Below the pieces are notes generated by a model that saw only the letters and a program-made list of their open reading frames with translations, was not told where the DNA came from and made no database searches. The translations under genes and the position numbers were made by a program. DNA of 20,959 bases from a virus. The stretch spans positions 1 through 20,959 of the IMG/VR virus record IMGVR_UViG_3300043536_000227; one strand, written 5' to 3'. Below, in pieces: positions 1-11,400 of this stretch; the stretch's first letter is position 1; every line of letters begins with the position of its first letter.

Positions 1-233
1 GACTGTCATTTGGGAAGAAGACCTCTCCGGAGAAGGCGCAGCAGTACTGGCAACCAGTTATTGAATCGGCGATTCCATTCCACGCACAGCTGCAGCCTGC
101 CATTGCAAGCGGCATCAACAATTCTGCGGAGGCGACGCGTGTAGTCAATAACTTCTGTAGCATGGTTGAGTCAGTGAAAGCTTCTAACGCGAGGCTCTTC
201 GGGACATTTGCATTACACGTAAAGCCGAACTGA
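1..233 (+). CDS. 3' end of an unrecognised gene (partial)
   Basis: A reading frame is open from base 3 to a TGA at 231-233, giving about 76 residues that enter from the left edge. It has no start in the window. The translation looks like a normal soluble, mostly helical protein, with stretches such as KAQQYWQPVIESAIPFHA and NNFCSMVESVKASNARLF, and it ends in HVKPN. Base composition is noticeably less GC-rich than in lpxD or typA, which may mean a different origin. I do not recognise the family. Bases 234-296, between its stop and the convergent STAS gene, show no clear terminator. The call rests on the open frame and plausible composition only. Confidence 0.45.
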   Translation, partial: LSFGKKTSPEKAQQYWQPVIESAIPFHAQLQPAIASGINNSAEATRVVNNFCSMVESVKASNARLFGTFALHVKPN

Positions 234-296
234 GGGGGGGTGAATAACGCGTCAGCCTGAACTGCGCAACGTTTTCGACGGGTTTTCCCCTGTCCT

Positions 297-647
297 CTAG
301 ATCGGCATAGTTTGTTCCGCGTCGGCGACCGTCGGGTAGCGTGTGAAGACATCCTCGATCTTGCACTTGTGGAACAGGTCCCAAATCCGATCGTTTAAAC
401 CCGCCAGAAGCAGACGCCGGCTTTTTCGCTCGAACGACACGTATGCGCCTATAAGGACGCCGAGCCCGGTCGAGTCCACATATCGGACCCGGCTCATATC
501 GACTACCAGCGCCGCGGACTCGTTCTCGCGCACCCGATCGCGAAATTGAAAGGCCGTCTCGGCATTCAAGACTCCCTGCAGCACCATCACCTTTTCGCCA
601 GGGCGTGCACCATCGAAAATGCGCAGCTCGAGTTTGTCTTCAGCCAT
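297..647 (-). CDS. STAS-domain protein, anti-sigma factor antagonist (SpoIIAA/RsbV-like)
   Basis: This 116-residue protein is a single STAS domain, the usual length for a free-standing anti-anti-sigma factor. The signature VDSTGLGVLIGA lies at about residues 57-68, and Ser59 matches the serine that a partner anti-sigma kinase phosphorylates in SpoIIAA and RsbV. In that family the unphosphorylated form binds the kinase and frees a sigma factor; the phosphorylated form is inactive. No kinase, phosphatase or sigma factor gene is adjacent, so the partner is unknown and the protein could instead serve a different partner-switching pathway. The ATG at 645-647 gives a typical STAS N-terminus (short leader, then the first beta strand with LELRIFDG), although the bases before it hold no strong ribosome binding site. 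Confidence 0.85.
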   Translation of the reverse strand: MAEDKLELRIFDGARPGEKVMVLQGVLNAETAFQFRDRVRENESAALVVDMSRVRYVDSTGLGVLIGAYVSFERKSRRLLLAGLNDRIWDLFHKCKIEDVFTRYPTVADAEQTMPI

Positions 648-822
648 AACAGGGTGGAGTGTATCACCAAGCGAGCGCTATCGGCGATGGTCATCCCTGC
701 CGCGACAAGTGGAAGTGGCCCGAAACGCCGTTCCGGAAGAATTCGGTGACAGGCTGCGAAATTTCGAAATAGGAAGCCCGCCGAAGTTCACAGTTTAGAT
801 CTTTGTGTGGATGCAAGCGCCC

Positions 823-910
823 GGTAGGACGGACGATCGCCTTGTGTCGTCTGTCAGGCTTCGCTCAAGCCGCGAAAGACAGACGACATAAATCGATCGT
901 CTGTCCTACC
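823..910. repeat. 88-bp nested palindrome (possible REP/BIME-like or mobile palindromic element)
   Basis: Three nested inverted repeats share one centre. The outer arms are 823-839 and 894-910 (17 bases, one mismatch). The middle arms are 845-855 and 878-888 (11 bases, perfect: TGTCGTCTGTC against its complement). The inner arms are 857-861 and 867-871 (5 bases). The motif CGTCTGTC also recurs directly at 848-855 and 898-905, so the arms themselves look duplicated. It lies between the STAS gene and lpxD, 9 bases beyond the lpxD stop. It could fold at the end of the lpxD transcript, but no U-run follows on the minus strand, so a classic intrinsic terminator is unlikely. Confidence 0.8.
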
Positions 911-919
911 TCGGCCGCT

Positions 920-1942
920 CTACCGCGCCAGCTCCGCCACTCGACGTTTGAGTTCCAACACCTCGCGCCGCAGCTCGGGCAACTTGGCGAGGTTGGCGAG
1001 CTGCTCGAGGTGCTGGCGCAGCGGCCGCGCGGGCGTGCCCCACACCGTCTCACCGGAGCGCACCACCTTTGATGTGAGCACGCCGCAGCCCGAGCCCAGC
1101 ACCGCCCGCGATTCGATCCGCGCCTTGTCGCCAATCCCCACCTGGCCGCCGATCACGGCATGATCCTCCACCACCACGGAGCCGGAGAACCCGGTTTGCG
1201 CCGCCACCACCACGTGGCGGCCGATGCGGCAGTTGTGCGCCACGTGCACCATGTTGTCGAGCTTGGTGCCCTCGCCGATCACGGTGACCCCGAGCGCCGC
1301 GCGGTCGACGCAGGAGTTGGCGCCGATCTCCACGAAATCGCCGATCTCAACGCGTCCCACCTGCGGAAACTTGTGCCAGCGGTCGTCCTGCAGCACGTAG
1401 CCGAATCCATCCGCGCCAATCACCGCGCCGGAATGAATAATGACGCCGCGCCCTATTTCGACGTTGTCGTAAATGGTGACGTTGGGATGGAGCACGGTGC
1501 CGTCGCCGAGCGCCACGCGCTTGCCGACCACGCAGCCCGCGCCGATGCTCACCGCCACTCCGGCGCGCGTTCCGTCGCCCACCACCGCGTGCGGCCCCAC
1601 GAAAACCAGCGTGCCCAGTTCGACGCCGTCGCCCACCACCGCCGTGGGATGGATGCCGGGCTTGATTTCCACCGTGGGATAAAAGCGGCTCATCGCCCGC
1701 GCGAACGCTGTGCGCGGTTCCTGCACCCGGATCACGGTGCGGTAACACGGTTCCGGCCAATCGAGCGGCACCAGCAGGCACCCCGCGGCCGAGCTTTCCG
1801 CCAGCGCCGCAGCTTTCCGCCCGCCAACAAACGCCAGCTCCGACGCGCCGGCCAATTCGATTGTCCCCGCGCCGGTCAGCTCTTTCTCGCCATCGCCTTC
1901 AAAGGTGGCGCTCAGCCACTCGGCCAATTCACGAACTCGCAT
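920..1942 (-). CDS. lpxD: UDP-3-O-acylglucosamine N-acyltransferase LpxD
   Basis: LpxD adds the second (N-linked) hydroxyacyl chain from acyl-ACP to UDP-3-O-acyl-glucosamine, an early step of lipid A synthesis in the cytoplasm. The 340-residue product has the family's usual length and layout. An N-terminal uridine-binding domain (about 1-95) is followed by a long left-handed beta-helix of hexapeptide repeats (about 100-300, many V/I-G-x-G/A turns). The segment VHVAHNCRIG at 232-241 holds the conserved AHN; by analogy with E. coli His239, His236 should be the catalytic base. A Leu/Arg/Glu-rich helical tail (about 312-340) ends the protein. It is divergent from typA and is not next to other lpx genes or fabZ here. 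Its presence indicates an LPS-bearing outer membrane. Confidence 0.95.
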   Translation of the reverse strand: MRVRELAEWLSATFEGDGEKELTGAGTIELAGASELAFVGGRKAAALAESSAAGCLLVPLDWPEPCYRTVIRVQEPRTAFARAMSRFYPTVEIKPGIHPTAVVGDGVELGTLVFVGPHAVVGDGTRAGVAVSIGAGCVVGKRVALGDGTVLHPNVTIYDNVEIGRGVIIHSGAVIGADGFGYVLQDDRWHKFPQVGRVEIGDFVEIGANSCVDRAALGVTVIGEGTKLDNMVHVAHNCRIGRHVVVAAQTGFSGSVVVEDHAVIGGQVGIGDKARIESRAVLGSGCGVLTSKVVRSGETVWGTPARPLRQHLEQLANLAKLPELRREVLELKRRVAELAR

Positions 1943-2048
1943 GGCCTTATCATGACAAATCCATCGCGCGCCGGGGCCTCAATGCTAAACTGAAGGTTCG
2001 CGGCCCTCCACCGGCGGCGCCCGAGACTCTTCCAACCGAAATCAACTG
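1943..2048. promoter_or_regulatory. Divergent lpxD/typA intergenic region
   Basis: This 106-base gap separates two divergent starts and so should hold the typA promoter and probably an lpxD promoter. I see no convincing -35/-10 pair for either gene. On the minus strand AAGG lies 2 bases before the lpxD ATG, a weak ribosome binding site. The bases before the typA ATG (ATCAACTG) contain no Shine-Dalgarno match. Confidence 0.3.
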
Positions 2049-3845
<1,797 letters not shown>

Positions 3846-3872
3846 CCGCCCGCCGGCCTTCGCTACGCAGCG

Positions 3873-5681
3873 CTAACGGGGCGCCGCAGCCAGCGAGCGA
3901 TAGTAATCGCGCAGAATGTAGTAGGCCTCCTTCTTCTGTCCGCGGTCGCTGAGCAGGCCTTTGCGGTTGTAGTAATCCTGCACTCCGTAGAGGAACCGCC
4001 GGGGGCAGCGAAAATCCACCAGCACCCAGGCGGACATGCCTTGCAGAAAGGGGATGCGCTGCAGCATGGGTATCTGGTGGCGATAGACGTTGGCCTGATA
4101 CTCCTCGGTCCAGGCGGTTGTGTCATCGCCGTGGTTGCCTGCCGGTGCTTCGGCGCCGAATTCGCTCATCACCAGCGGCTTGTCGTAGACGGTTTGGAAG
4201 CTGGTGCGGTCGGCCTTTTCGGGCGGACCGTCGTACCAGCCGATGTACTCGTTACAACCCAGCACGTCGAGCGACTTCCCCAAAGGGTCGTCGATCATGA
4301 TGGTGTTGGGCGCGCCGGCGTGCGGCAGGGTGGCGGCGGTAACGAGGCGCGTGTCATCCAGCTCGCGCGCTTTCGTGGCCAGCGAGGAAAGGAACTTCGT
4401 GCGCGCGTCGCCGAGCGGGGTTTCATTGGCCACGGACCAGAAAACCACCGACGCGCGATTCTTGTCGCGCGAGATCATTTCGGTGAGCTGGCGCTCGGCC
4501 TTGGCGTAGACTGCGGGATTGTCCCATTCGACGGCCCAATAGACGGGGATCTCCGACCAGACCAGCAGGCCCATCTCATCAGCCAGCCGGGTCATGACTT
4601 CATCATGGGGATAGTGGGCCAGGCGGACGAAATTGCACCCCAGCCCCTTGGCCCAATCCAGCAGCGTGCGGCCCTCGGCTTCCGAGAAAACGCGGCCGGC
4701 GCGGAAGGCAGCCTCGCCGTGAATGGCCACTCCGCGGAGGAAAATCGGCTTGCCGTTGAGCAGGATCTTCGTGCCGGAGGCGGCGATGCTGCGGAAGCCG
4801 ATGCGGTCCTGCACGCGATCGGTTTCGCTCTCGATCGATACCTCATACAGCTTGGGATTCGCGGGCGACCAGAGCGAGAGTGTGGCCGGGAAGGCAAACT
4901 TCGCGTAGCCATCCTCGCCGGTCTCGACCGAAATGGACGCAGCCGCTTCGGGAATTCCGATGGTGACCTTCTGCCGTTTGTGTGTGCCGTTCAGCCGCAC
5001 CCAGCCGGCGATGCGGTTGAGCGAGCCTTTCTCCAGTTGCACCTGGTAATCCTGGATAAATGTCTCGGGGACATCCACCAGCTTCACACTGCGTGTGAGC
5101 CCGCCGTAGTTCCACCAATCGGTCATAGTGGGCGGAACTGCGTCGGGATGGCGCTGGTCGTCCACCATTACGATCACGGCGTTGGCGCGGTTTTTGAGCA
5201 GGCCGGTGACCTCGAACTGAAACGGGGTGAAGCCGCCTTCGTGCTCGCCCAGCTTCTTGCCGTTAAGGAAGACCACGGCCTTGTAATTGGCGGCGCCGAA
5301 CCAGAGAAACTGGCGGCGTGGCGTGGCGGAGGGAGTGTAGTCGAATTCGCGCCGGTACCAGATGGTGCCTTCATACCAGAGGAGCTCGGGCCTCTGCGTA
5401 TTCCAATCGCCGGGCACCTGCAGCGTCGGAGTGGCGGGAAGAAAGGCCAGCTCGTACTTATCGCCCTTGTTGGCGGGGACGCGGTTGGCGCCAAGGCCCC
5501 CGCCTGGAATGGGGTTGAGGTGGAAATCGTAGTAGCCGGCCTGGTACGGATCCATGATGGTCTGCCATTTGCCATCGAGGCTCGCACCCTGGCGGGCGGA
5601 AGGATTCTGGATCGTGTCGATCTGCTGGGCGCGGGATGCGGCCGCGGCCAGTGCAAGAAAAAGCATCACGGAGACTCTCAT
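3873..5681 (-). CDS. Secreted glycoside hydrolase family 2 enzyme, beta-glucuronidase-like
   Basis: The 602-residue product starts with a signal-peptide-like leader (MRVSVMLFLALAAAASRAQQ), so export to the periplasm or beyond is likely. The layout is that of GH2: a jelly-roll sugar-binding domain (about 35-205, with WYRREF and FLWFGAANYKAVVFLNGKKL), an immunoglobulin-like domain (about 206-300) and a TIM barrel (about 300-595) introduced by LNGKPIFLRGVAIHGE. The acid/base should be Glu420 in SVANE and the nucleophile Glu507 in MSEFGAE. NRK at 572-574 matches the N-x-K motif that marks beta-glucuronidases and binds the substrate carboxylate, so a glucuronide or galacturonide is more likely than galactose. 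The gene is convergent with typA, and its start lies 83 bases from the last phage-type gene on the same strand. Exact substrate is unknown. Confidence 0.88.
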   Translation of the reverse strand: MRVSVMLFLALAAAASRAQQIDTIQNPSARQGASLDGKWQTIMDPYQAGYYDFHLNPIPGGGLGANRVPANKGDKYELAFLPATPTLQVPGDWNTQRPELLWYEGTIWYRREFDYTPSATPRRQFLWFGAANYKAVVFLNGKKLGEHEGGFTPFQFEVTGLLKNRANAVIVMVDDQRHPDAVPPTMTDWWNYGGLTRSVKLVDVPETFIQDYQVQLEKGSLNRIAGWVRLNGTHKRQKVTIGIPEAAASISVETGEDGYAKFAFPATLSLWSPANPKLYEVSIESETDRVQDRIGFRSIAASGTKILLNGKPIFLRGVAIHGEAAFRAGRVFSEAEGRTLLDWAKGLGCNFVRLAHYPHDEVMTRLADEMGLLVWSEIPVYWAVEWDNPAVYAKAERQLTEMISRDKNRASVVFWSVANETPLGDARTKFLSSLATKARELDDTRLVTAATLPHAGAPNTIMIDDPLGKSLDVLGCNEYIGWYDGPPEKADRTSFQTVYDKPLVMSEFGAEAPAGNHGDDTTAWTEEYQANVYRHQIPMLQRIPFLQGMSAWVLVDFRCPRRFLYGVQDYYNRKGLLSDRGQKKEAYYILRDYYRSLAAAPR

Positions 5682-5682
5682 G

Positions 5683-5699
5683 CGCTATTCAGGATAGCG
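5683..5699. repeat. Short perfect inverted repeat before the GH2 start
   Basis: CGCTAT and ATAGCG (6 bases, perfect) flank a 5-base spacer, one base from the GH2 ATG on the minus strand. It sits where a ribosome binding site would be and inside the 83-base junction between phage-type and host genes. It might fold in the GH2 leader RNA, bind a protein, or be chance. Confidence 0.35.
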
Positions 5700-5764
5700 T
5701 GTGGCGCATCGCTCCAGCGTTGCCAGGCTTGCCAGCGACTCCTCTCCGCACTCTTTGTGCCGGT

Positions 5765-8482
5765 CTAACGGCGGCCCATGAACCTCGCTCGAGCAGTCTT
5801 CATATTGAGCGGCAGGGCGTAGCCGATGAGGCACAACTGATCGAGCGCAAATAGCACCACCGATTCCACGCCCGCCGCCAGCGCCAGGCTCCATTCCTTG
5901 TTCCACGGTGTTGTGTAATCGCTGATGCCTACCAGATGGCTGCTCTGCGCCGGTGGGAAACCGAGCTGTTGCGGCATTTGAATCGACTGACGCGCCAGAT
6001 CCAGGTTGCGGTCGCCAGTGTAAGTGAAATTCTCGGTCTTGAGGCACGCCAGGTTAGCGGGCGTCCAGCAGGTTGCCGGATAGTTAGTCAATTTGTTCAG
6101 GGGCGTGTTATTGACGTCGGGCGGGTACAGCACCTCAAACTTCGTGTTAGGCGCCGACTGGCGAACGAAGGTCATGATTGCCTGCGTGAATTGGCCAATC
6201 AGACCGGGCAGAAAGGCACATTCGTTTGCATAGGAGGTCGGGTCGGCGTTTTGGCTCGGGATAACTTGCATCGGCTGCCCGTACTCCACCTGAAATGCCG
6301 CCGTCGTATTGGCGTCATAAAACGGCATGCCGCCGTGCGCAGCCGTATACCACCACTGAACCTCGCCGAACTGAAGATAGGGAATGATGCCGGCATTCAG
6401 CATGATCTGCGCCATGTCGAGATACGCTTGCTGCCAGAATGCCGTGCTTGCGGGCCCGAAGTTGGTTTGTAAGGCTGGTGTGCTTACCGTGCACGCGGTG
6501 CCGTCCGGATAGCGTTGGGCGATGCCGGCTTCGGTGCTCTGGTCGCCGTTGCCGAGTTCCATGCTGAATGAGGCGGTGACGTTGATGTCATAACTATGCA
6601 GAGCCTTGAAAAAACTGAGACTCCAGTCCCGGGCCGCCCGGTTCATCCGCGGCACCACGGTCAGGTCCGTAATCCACGTCCCATCCTGGCCGCCCACGAG
6701 CGAGTTCGTCGTCAAGCTGGCCGTGAATTGAGTGCTGTTGGTATTGACGCCCAACGCGATGCCGTTGCCTGCGGAGCCCAAGAGCCGCGAAGTGATCGTG
6801 AGGCTGGCTCCGCTGGCTTGCGCCCACACCTCTGTCGAACCTGCGTTGATCAGAAGTTCGAAGCAGGTGGCAATGCTCTCAGCCGTATCGCCAATCAGAT
6901 TCCAGTGCTGCAGCGCGGTGCCGTCCAAATCGATTTCGGTCATCCCGCCAGAACCAAACTGCGGCTGTCCGGCGAAAGTGATCGTCGCGGATGCGTACTG
7001 ATTGCCCTGGCACGCCAGCTCATAGAACAGCAGTGCTCCCGCATAGTGGTTCAGTCGCCCCCGCAACCCTAGGGTTTCGGCCAGCCACGCGGTTCGTTCG
7101 GGAGCAAGCGCCAACGAATGGTTGGTATCCCAGTCCGTTGCTGCCGCTGTTGTGGGCATCGCGCTGAACGTCGGGACACTGCTGGTCGGAACGGCGATTT
7201 CAAGGAAGTCGAAGGAAACCGAGGTGCCCGCCGTTCCGGAGTGAGTAATCGTGATGTTATGTTCAACTGACGCGGCTTGCTGACCCAGTGATACTCGCAT
7301 CAGCACATCCTCGCCGGCAAGCGCCAGGTTGATCAGGATCGGCGAGCCACCGTCTACCTGCACCGTGGCCTGTCCACCGCTCGTAAGGGCACGCGTGCCC
7401 AGATACAGAGTGTGGGCGAGCATTGAGACATACGAACACTGGATCATTGAGCCAGGCGACGTCGTCGATCGTATGGAGCCACCCGAGTAGTTTCCTGTTT
7501 CCGCAACCCAACTGCCGCTATAAGTGAGCGTCGCGGAATCGTCTTCGATCCGCCTGCTGCCGGGCCCCGCCACTTGATATTGCTGGCCGGTTCCGCTGAC
7601 AGTCCAATTCGACACGACCACCGAAAACTCGCTCCGTTGGAACGCTCCCGCTTGCATGTCCGCCGCCCAGGTCCATCGCAGCTTCCGTACATTCGTCAGA
7701 CTTACTGCGGGAATCGAGACGCCGCTCAAATCCGTCAGGTTTGCGAAGTTGAGATTCACTTGCCACGCGCCAGGCGACACACCGCCCTGAAACAGCGCCG
7801 CGGCCGGCGCCCAGGATTCGGTTCCGGCACCGTGCACCGTCCCATACACTCCGATCCGGTTTCCGTTTGATCCCGGAACTCCCAGATAGGTGAGCGTAAT
7901 GGTCGGGCCTGCTGCCGTGGCGCTAACGAGCCCGGTCTGCTGGTTCGCTGTGATAATCGCAGCCAAGACTGCCGCCACGCTGCTCAGCGTGTCTCCGGAG
8001 ACGAACTGGTAGTTGTAGTGTTGGTCCAGCCAGGCCAGCTCAATATAGTCTCCCACTGTCGGCGTGCCTTGCAATTGGAACTGCGCGGTGGCGGGAACCG
8101 CGCTCGACAAAGGCGTCGCATACTGCAATAGAGGGATCTCGAAGATCCGCTCCGCTCCGCCTGTATCTGCCCAAATCCTCAGGTAAGGCCATGGCACCGT
8201 CGGGTACAACGTGGAATCAAGGCTGATGCAGTTGCTGCGCACCTCCTGATACGATAGCTGTAATCCGCTTAGGTCCCCGTCGGGGAGGTTGCGCAGGGCC
8301 GGGTATTCGAAGACATTGTCCCGGTTCCATTCCAGTACCACCCAATCAAACTGGCTCCGCCAGCAACCGGAGACCGTGAATCCGGTCGGACCGGTCTGGC
8401 TCAGGGCCGCGATCGCAGATGGCTCAAAGAAGTAACACTGGAGATCCCGGTCGGGGCGCAACTTTGACAGCGTGTCTCCCAT
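5765..8482 (-). CDS. Tail-tip/receptor-binding protein with sugar-binding-like and TIM-barrel-like domains
   Basis: This 905-residue protein is the last of the structural operon, where tailed phages keep fibre or receptor-binding genes. I do not recognise a named family for the whole protein. Residues about 312-430 resemble phage or enzyme carbohydrate-binding beta-sandwiches (DDSATLTYSGSW, then a GGS turn, VQVDGGS, and FDFLEIA at the end). Residues about 140-235 and 505-602 look like two copies of one domain, each with a GDT-x-x-S-[VI]-A helix, an ITLT/LTIT strand, a G-N-[RG]-I turn and a GG near the end. From about 603 the pattern alternates strands and helices as in a TIM barrel, with Glu707 in PYLQFGEVQWW as a candidate acid/base and ISDYTTPWNKEW near the end. 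Its ATG overlaps the upstream stop by one base. Enzyme activity is inferred only. Confidence 0.7.
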   Translation of the reverse strand: MGDTLSKLRPDRDLQCYFFEPSAIAALSQTGPTGFTVSGCWRSQFDWVVLEWNRDNVFEYPALRNLPDGDLSGLQLSYQEVRSNCISLDSTLYPTVPWPYLRIWADTGGAERIFEIPLLQYATPLSSAVPATAQFQLQGTPTVGDYIELAWLDQHYNYQFVSGDTLSSVAAVLAAIITANQQTGLVSATAAGPTITLTYLGVPGSNGNRIGVYGTVHGAGTESWAPAAALFQGGVSPGAWQVNLNFANLTDLSGVSIPAVSLTNVRKLRWTWAADMQAGAFQRSEFSVVVSNWTVSGTGQQYQVAGPGSRRIEDDSATLTYSGSWVAETGNYSGGSIRSTTSPGSMIQCSYVSMLAHTLYLGTRALTSGGQATVQVDGGSPILINLALAGEDVLMRVSLGQQAASVEHNITITHSGTAGTSVSFDFLEIAVPTSSVPTFSAMPTTAAATDWDTNHSLALAPERTAWLAETLGLRGRLNHYAGALLFYELACQGNQYASATITFAGQPQFGSGGMTEIDLDGTALQHWNLIGDTAESIATCFELLINAGSTEVWAQASGASLTITSRLLGSAGNGIALGVNTNSTQFTASLTTNSLVGGQDGTWITDLTVVPRMNRAARDWSLSFFKALHSYDINVTASFSMELGNGDQSTEAGIAQRYPDGTACTVSTPALQTNFGPASTAFWQQAYLDMAQIMLNAGIIPYLQFGEVQWWYTAAHGGMPFYDANTTAAFQVEYGQPMQVIPSQNADPTSYANECAFLPGLIGQFTQAIMTFVRQSAPNTKFEVLYPPDVNNTPLNKLTNYPATCWTPANLACLKTENFTYTGDRNLDLARQSIQMPQQLGFPPAQSSHLVGISDYTTPWNKEWSLALAAGVESVVLFALDQLCLIGYALPLNMKTARARFMGRR

Positions 8483-11400
8483 CAGAGTCGAATGATGACG
8501 CTGAGGTCCGCACCTGGATAGGTCTGCCCTACCGATTGAACGGCCAGTGTGATTTGATCGCCAGCCGCTAAGGGCGGCAGGCCCTGCCCGCTAACGTCAT
8601 TGGAAATAGTTGCATTCGCTTGAAACACCAACTGGCAGTAAGCCGAACCGTTGACATTGAGCTGAAGTTGTACCGGCGCGTCTGCCGCCGCTCCAAGTAC
8701 CGCGTAAATATCTCCGACCGAGTGCGCCGCGTCCACCACCAACGCCGGTGCCGCAGACTGGTCTACTGACAGGAACCCCTCCACCTGAATCGAATACTGC
8801 CCGCCGGAGAGCGTCCGCAAACCACTGTCTACTGTGTGCGTCAAACAAGCGCTCGCCGTCGGGCTGTTGCCTTTTTGATTGGTAACGTACAGTTGCGCGC
8901 TCGCCACTCGGACGTCAGGAAGCGGCACGGAAAAACTCCAGGTGCCGCTATACGGGCTGCCGAAAAAGCCCTGTGGAAACCCTGCGACCGCCGTTAGGCC
9001 TGTCAGGTGAAAGACCGCCGCCTGCGCCGCGTGCGCGCTTGCCGAGCTGCTATGTACGCCACGCTGGACCGTGTATTGCACGCCTCCACCGCTGACAGCA
9101 CTGACCTCGAGCACCTCGCTATCGATCTGCAAAATGCTGCCGGCCTGCGCAGATCCGGGAGCATTCAGGGTCAAGGTCGTGTCGCTCACCCCGATCGCGT
9201 TGGCAAGCCCGAAGCTCGTGGCGCCCTGCAGTTCGTCCCAGTAATAGACCGCTAGCGTCGCGGCTGAGATCGTCTGGGTGTCGGTCAAACTGGTGAACGA
9301 AACTCCGCTCAGTTCCAACGTCCCGCTGCCTTTTCCGAGGCCCAGACCAAAGAACGGCAGCGGCGGCGCCGCGCTGTCGCTTGACCCGCTGCCGCCAATT
9401 TGCCACCGCGTTACCGTTGACAGCAGCGGCGGGCACTCCACGTTGGACGCGTTCGCCGACCGTCCCGTCACCTCAAGGGTTTCGCCGCCCTGGTTAGGGA
9501 CAATGAGACTGACGGGGCTGCTCTTAGTCGTGGCCCCAAAATGCCAGCCCGATTCCGCCACCACGAAGTAACTCGTGGCATCCGGAGGCACTATCAACGC
9601 GCTTGTAAGAGTAAGCGTCGTCCCGTTGTTGCTTGCAATCCCTGCCTCCTGGCCGGCCCCGGTCCCGCGTGTCACCCGCGCCGTCATGCCCTGGTAACAA
9701 TTTGGGCCCATCTGGAGGTTCCCATTTCCGAGAGTCGTTGGCGAGAAGGTGCTGGCTGCCATCTCCGATTGAAGTTCCATTCGCCAGTAGAAATTGGCAT
9801 GATCGAAATTCGCGTCCGGCGGAGCAATCAATTGCGGCTGCGCGCCGGTATCGGTGAAGCTCTTCGCCATCGTCTGGTTCGATGCGATTCGCAGCAAATC
9901 GGCGGGAGTAGTCCCGCGGTAAACGTTGAACGTACTGGCGCCCGGGGGGAAGCTGAGTCCCGTCAGCGTCGCTGAAGACCCATCGGTCGTCATCACCGCC
10001 GTTACGATAAATGAAAGCGAGCCTTCGTCTCCCCCCGCGTCCTCTCCCGAAACCGCGTAGTACAATACCTGGTTCGCCGCTAGCGTCCCGCCCGGTCCAA
10101 TCGTCGCGGCCAGGCCAATCAGCGGTACGCCTGGTCCTGCCGCGGTTGCGGTCGCCGGCGCCACAAAGCTCACCGCCAGATTCGCCTGAATCGTCCCGTC
10201 GCTGCTCGTCGTGTCTGTCTCGGCGATGCCAAACTGCACCAGGCCGTTCGCGTCCACCGTGCTTCCCAGCAACGGCCGCGGTACACCCATGGCGGCTGTG
10301 ACCTGCTGGTTCGCTCCCGGCGCAGAGCTGTCTTGCCCATTCGAGTCCAGATACCAATCATCGTCGTGGACCTGTGCTGTGATTACTGCCGTCCGGTAGT
10401 TAGTCGCCGGAGATATCTTGAGGACCCTAAATGGCTGACGATTGAACCCTTCTTTCTGATACGTGACGGTGATCACATCTCCCGGCCGGATCCCGAACCC
10501 CTTGACGCTTGTTTCGAATTGAATATACGTGTTGCCCTGCAGCGACTTATCCAGGTTGAATTTGAGAATCCGGGCAGCCTGGTCGTAATCGGGTAGCCCA
10601 ATCGCCATCAGCGTGGCCGTCACTTGCTGGCCTGTCAGGGTCACGTCGTCGGGATCTACAACCGTGTAGCTGTCTTGTTGGTAGCCGTTTAGGTCGTCTT
10701 GAAAATCTATGCTCAGGGAGTTCGGCGTGTCTGCGATATTGCGCGACGATACCACTACATTCGGTTCCCCAGTGGGTTTCCGCAAGATTCCCGAGACGCT
10801 CGTGGTCCCGTCGCCAAACTCGTAAGCCGGCCATCCCCCGTTTAACGATTCAGTACTATTGGAATAAGGGCCTTGCGTGGGCTGTTGGAGCGCTATCGAG
10901 TTCTCTACATTGATCTGCAGTATGCCCCCGGAACCGTAAGTCAGGTACAGCCGTGATGCATTGCGAATTCCCCGTATCACGTCGCCGGCGCTGCGCCTGG
11001 TCTGCAATACCAGGTTGCATCGGAACCGGGAGATGCTGATCGGGTTACCGTTTAGGTCCGTCGAGTTAATTGGCTCATCGCAATACGCCGCCGCTGCTGC
11101 CACGCTCGAGTAGTCGATCTCCGAGCTCTGCCAGCCGCTGCGCCGCAGTATGTCGTGCAGAATCCATACGGGATTGCTGGTGAATGCTTCGGTGAGCTGG
11201 TTTCCTTGAGAGTCATACCTAGGAACTAAAAGGCCCTGCACTAACACCTGCACCGAAGGCAGCGAGTTCCCGTCGCTGATTTGATTCGGCACCACGACCG
11301 ACAGGTATGCCATACCGCCATAGGGATCTCCTGCCGGCTGGCCGCTGGAGTTCAGAAAATTCAGATCGAATGCGCCGTCTCGCGTCCCCAGTGTGGGCAT

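Noticed and set aside
823-910. Intrinsic terminator for lpxD
   Set aside because: The stem is long enough, but no U-run follows on the minus strand.
1160-1993. Plus-strand 277-codon open frame opposite lpxD
   Set aside because: His-rich, low-complexity translation, antisense to lpxD; no family features.
4041-5768. Plus-strand 575-codon open frame opposite the GH2 gene
   Set aside because: It is the complement of a convincing GH2 enzyme with catalytic residues and signal peptide; its translation is rich in His, Gly and Val as expected for a GC-rich antisense shadow.
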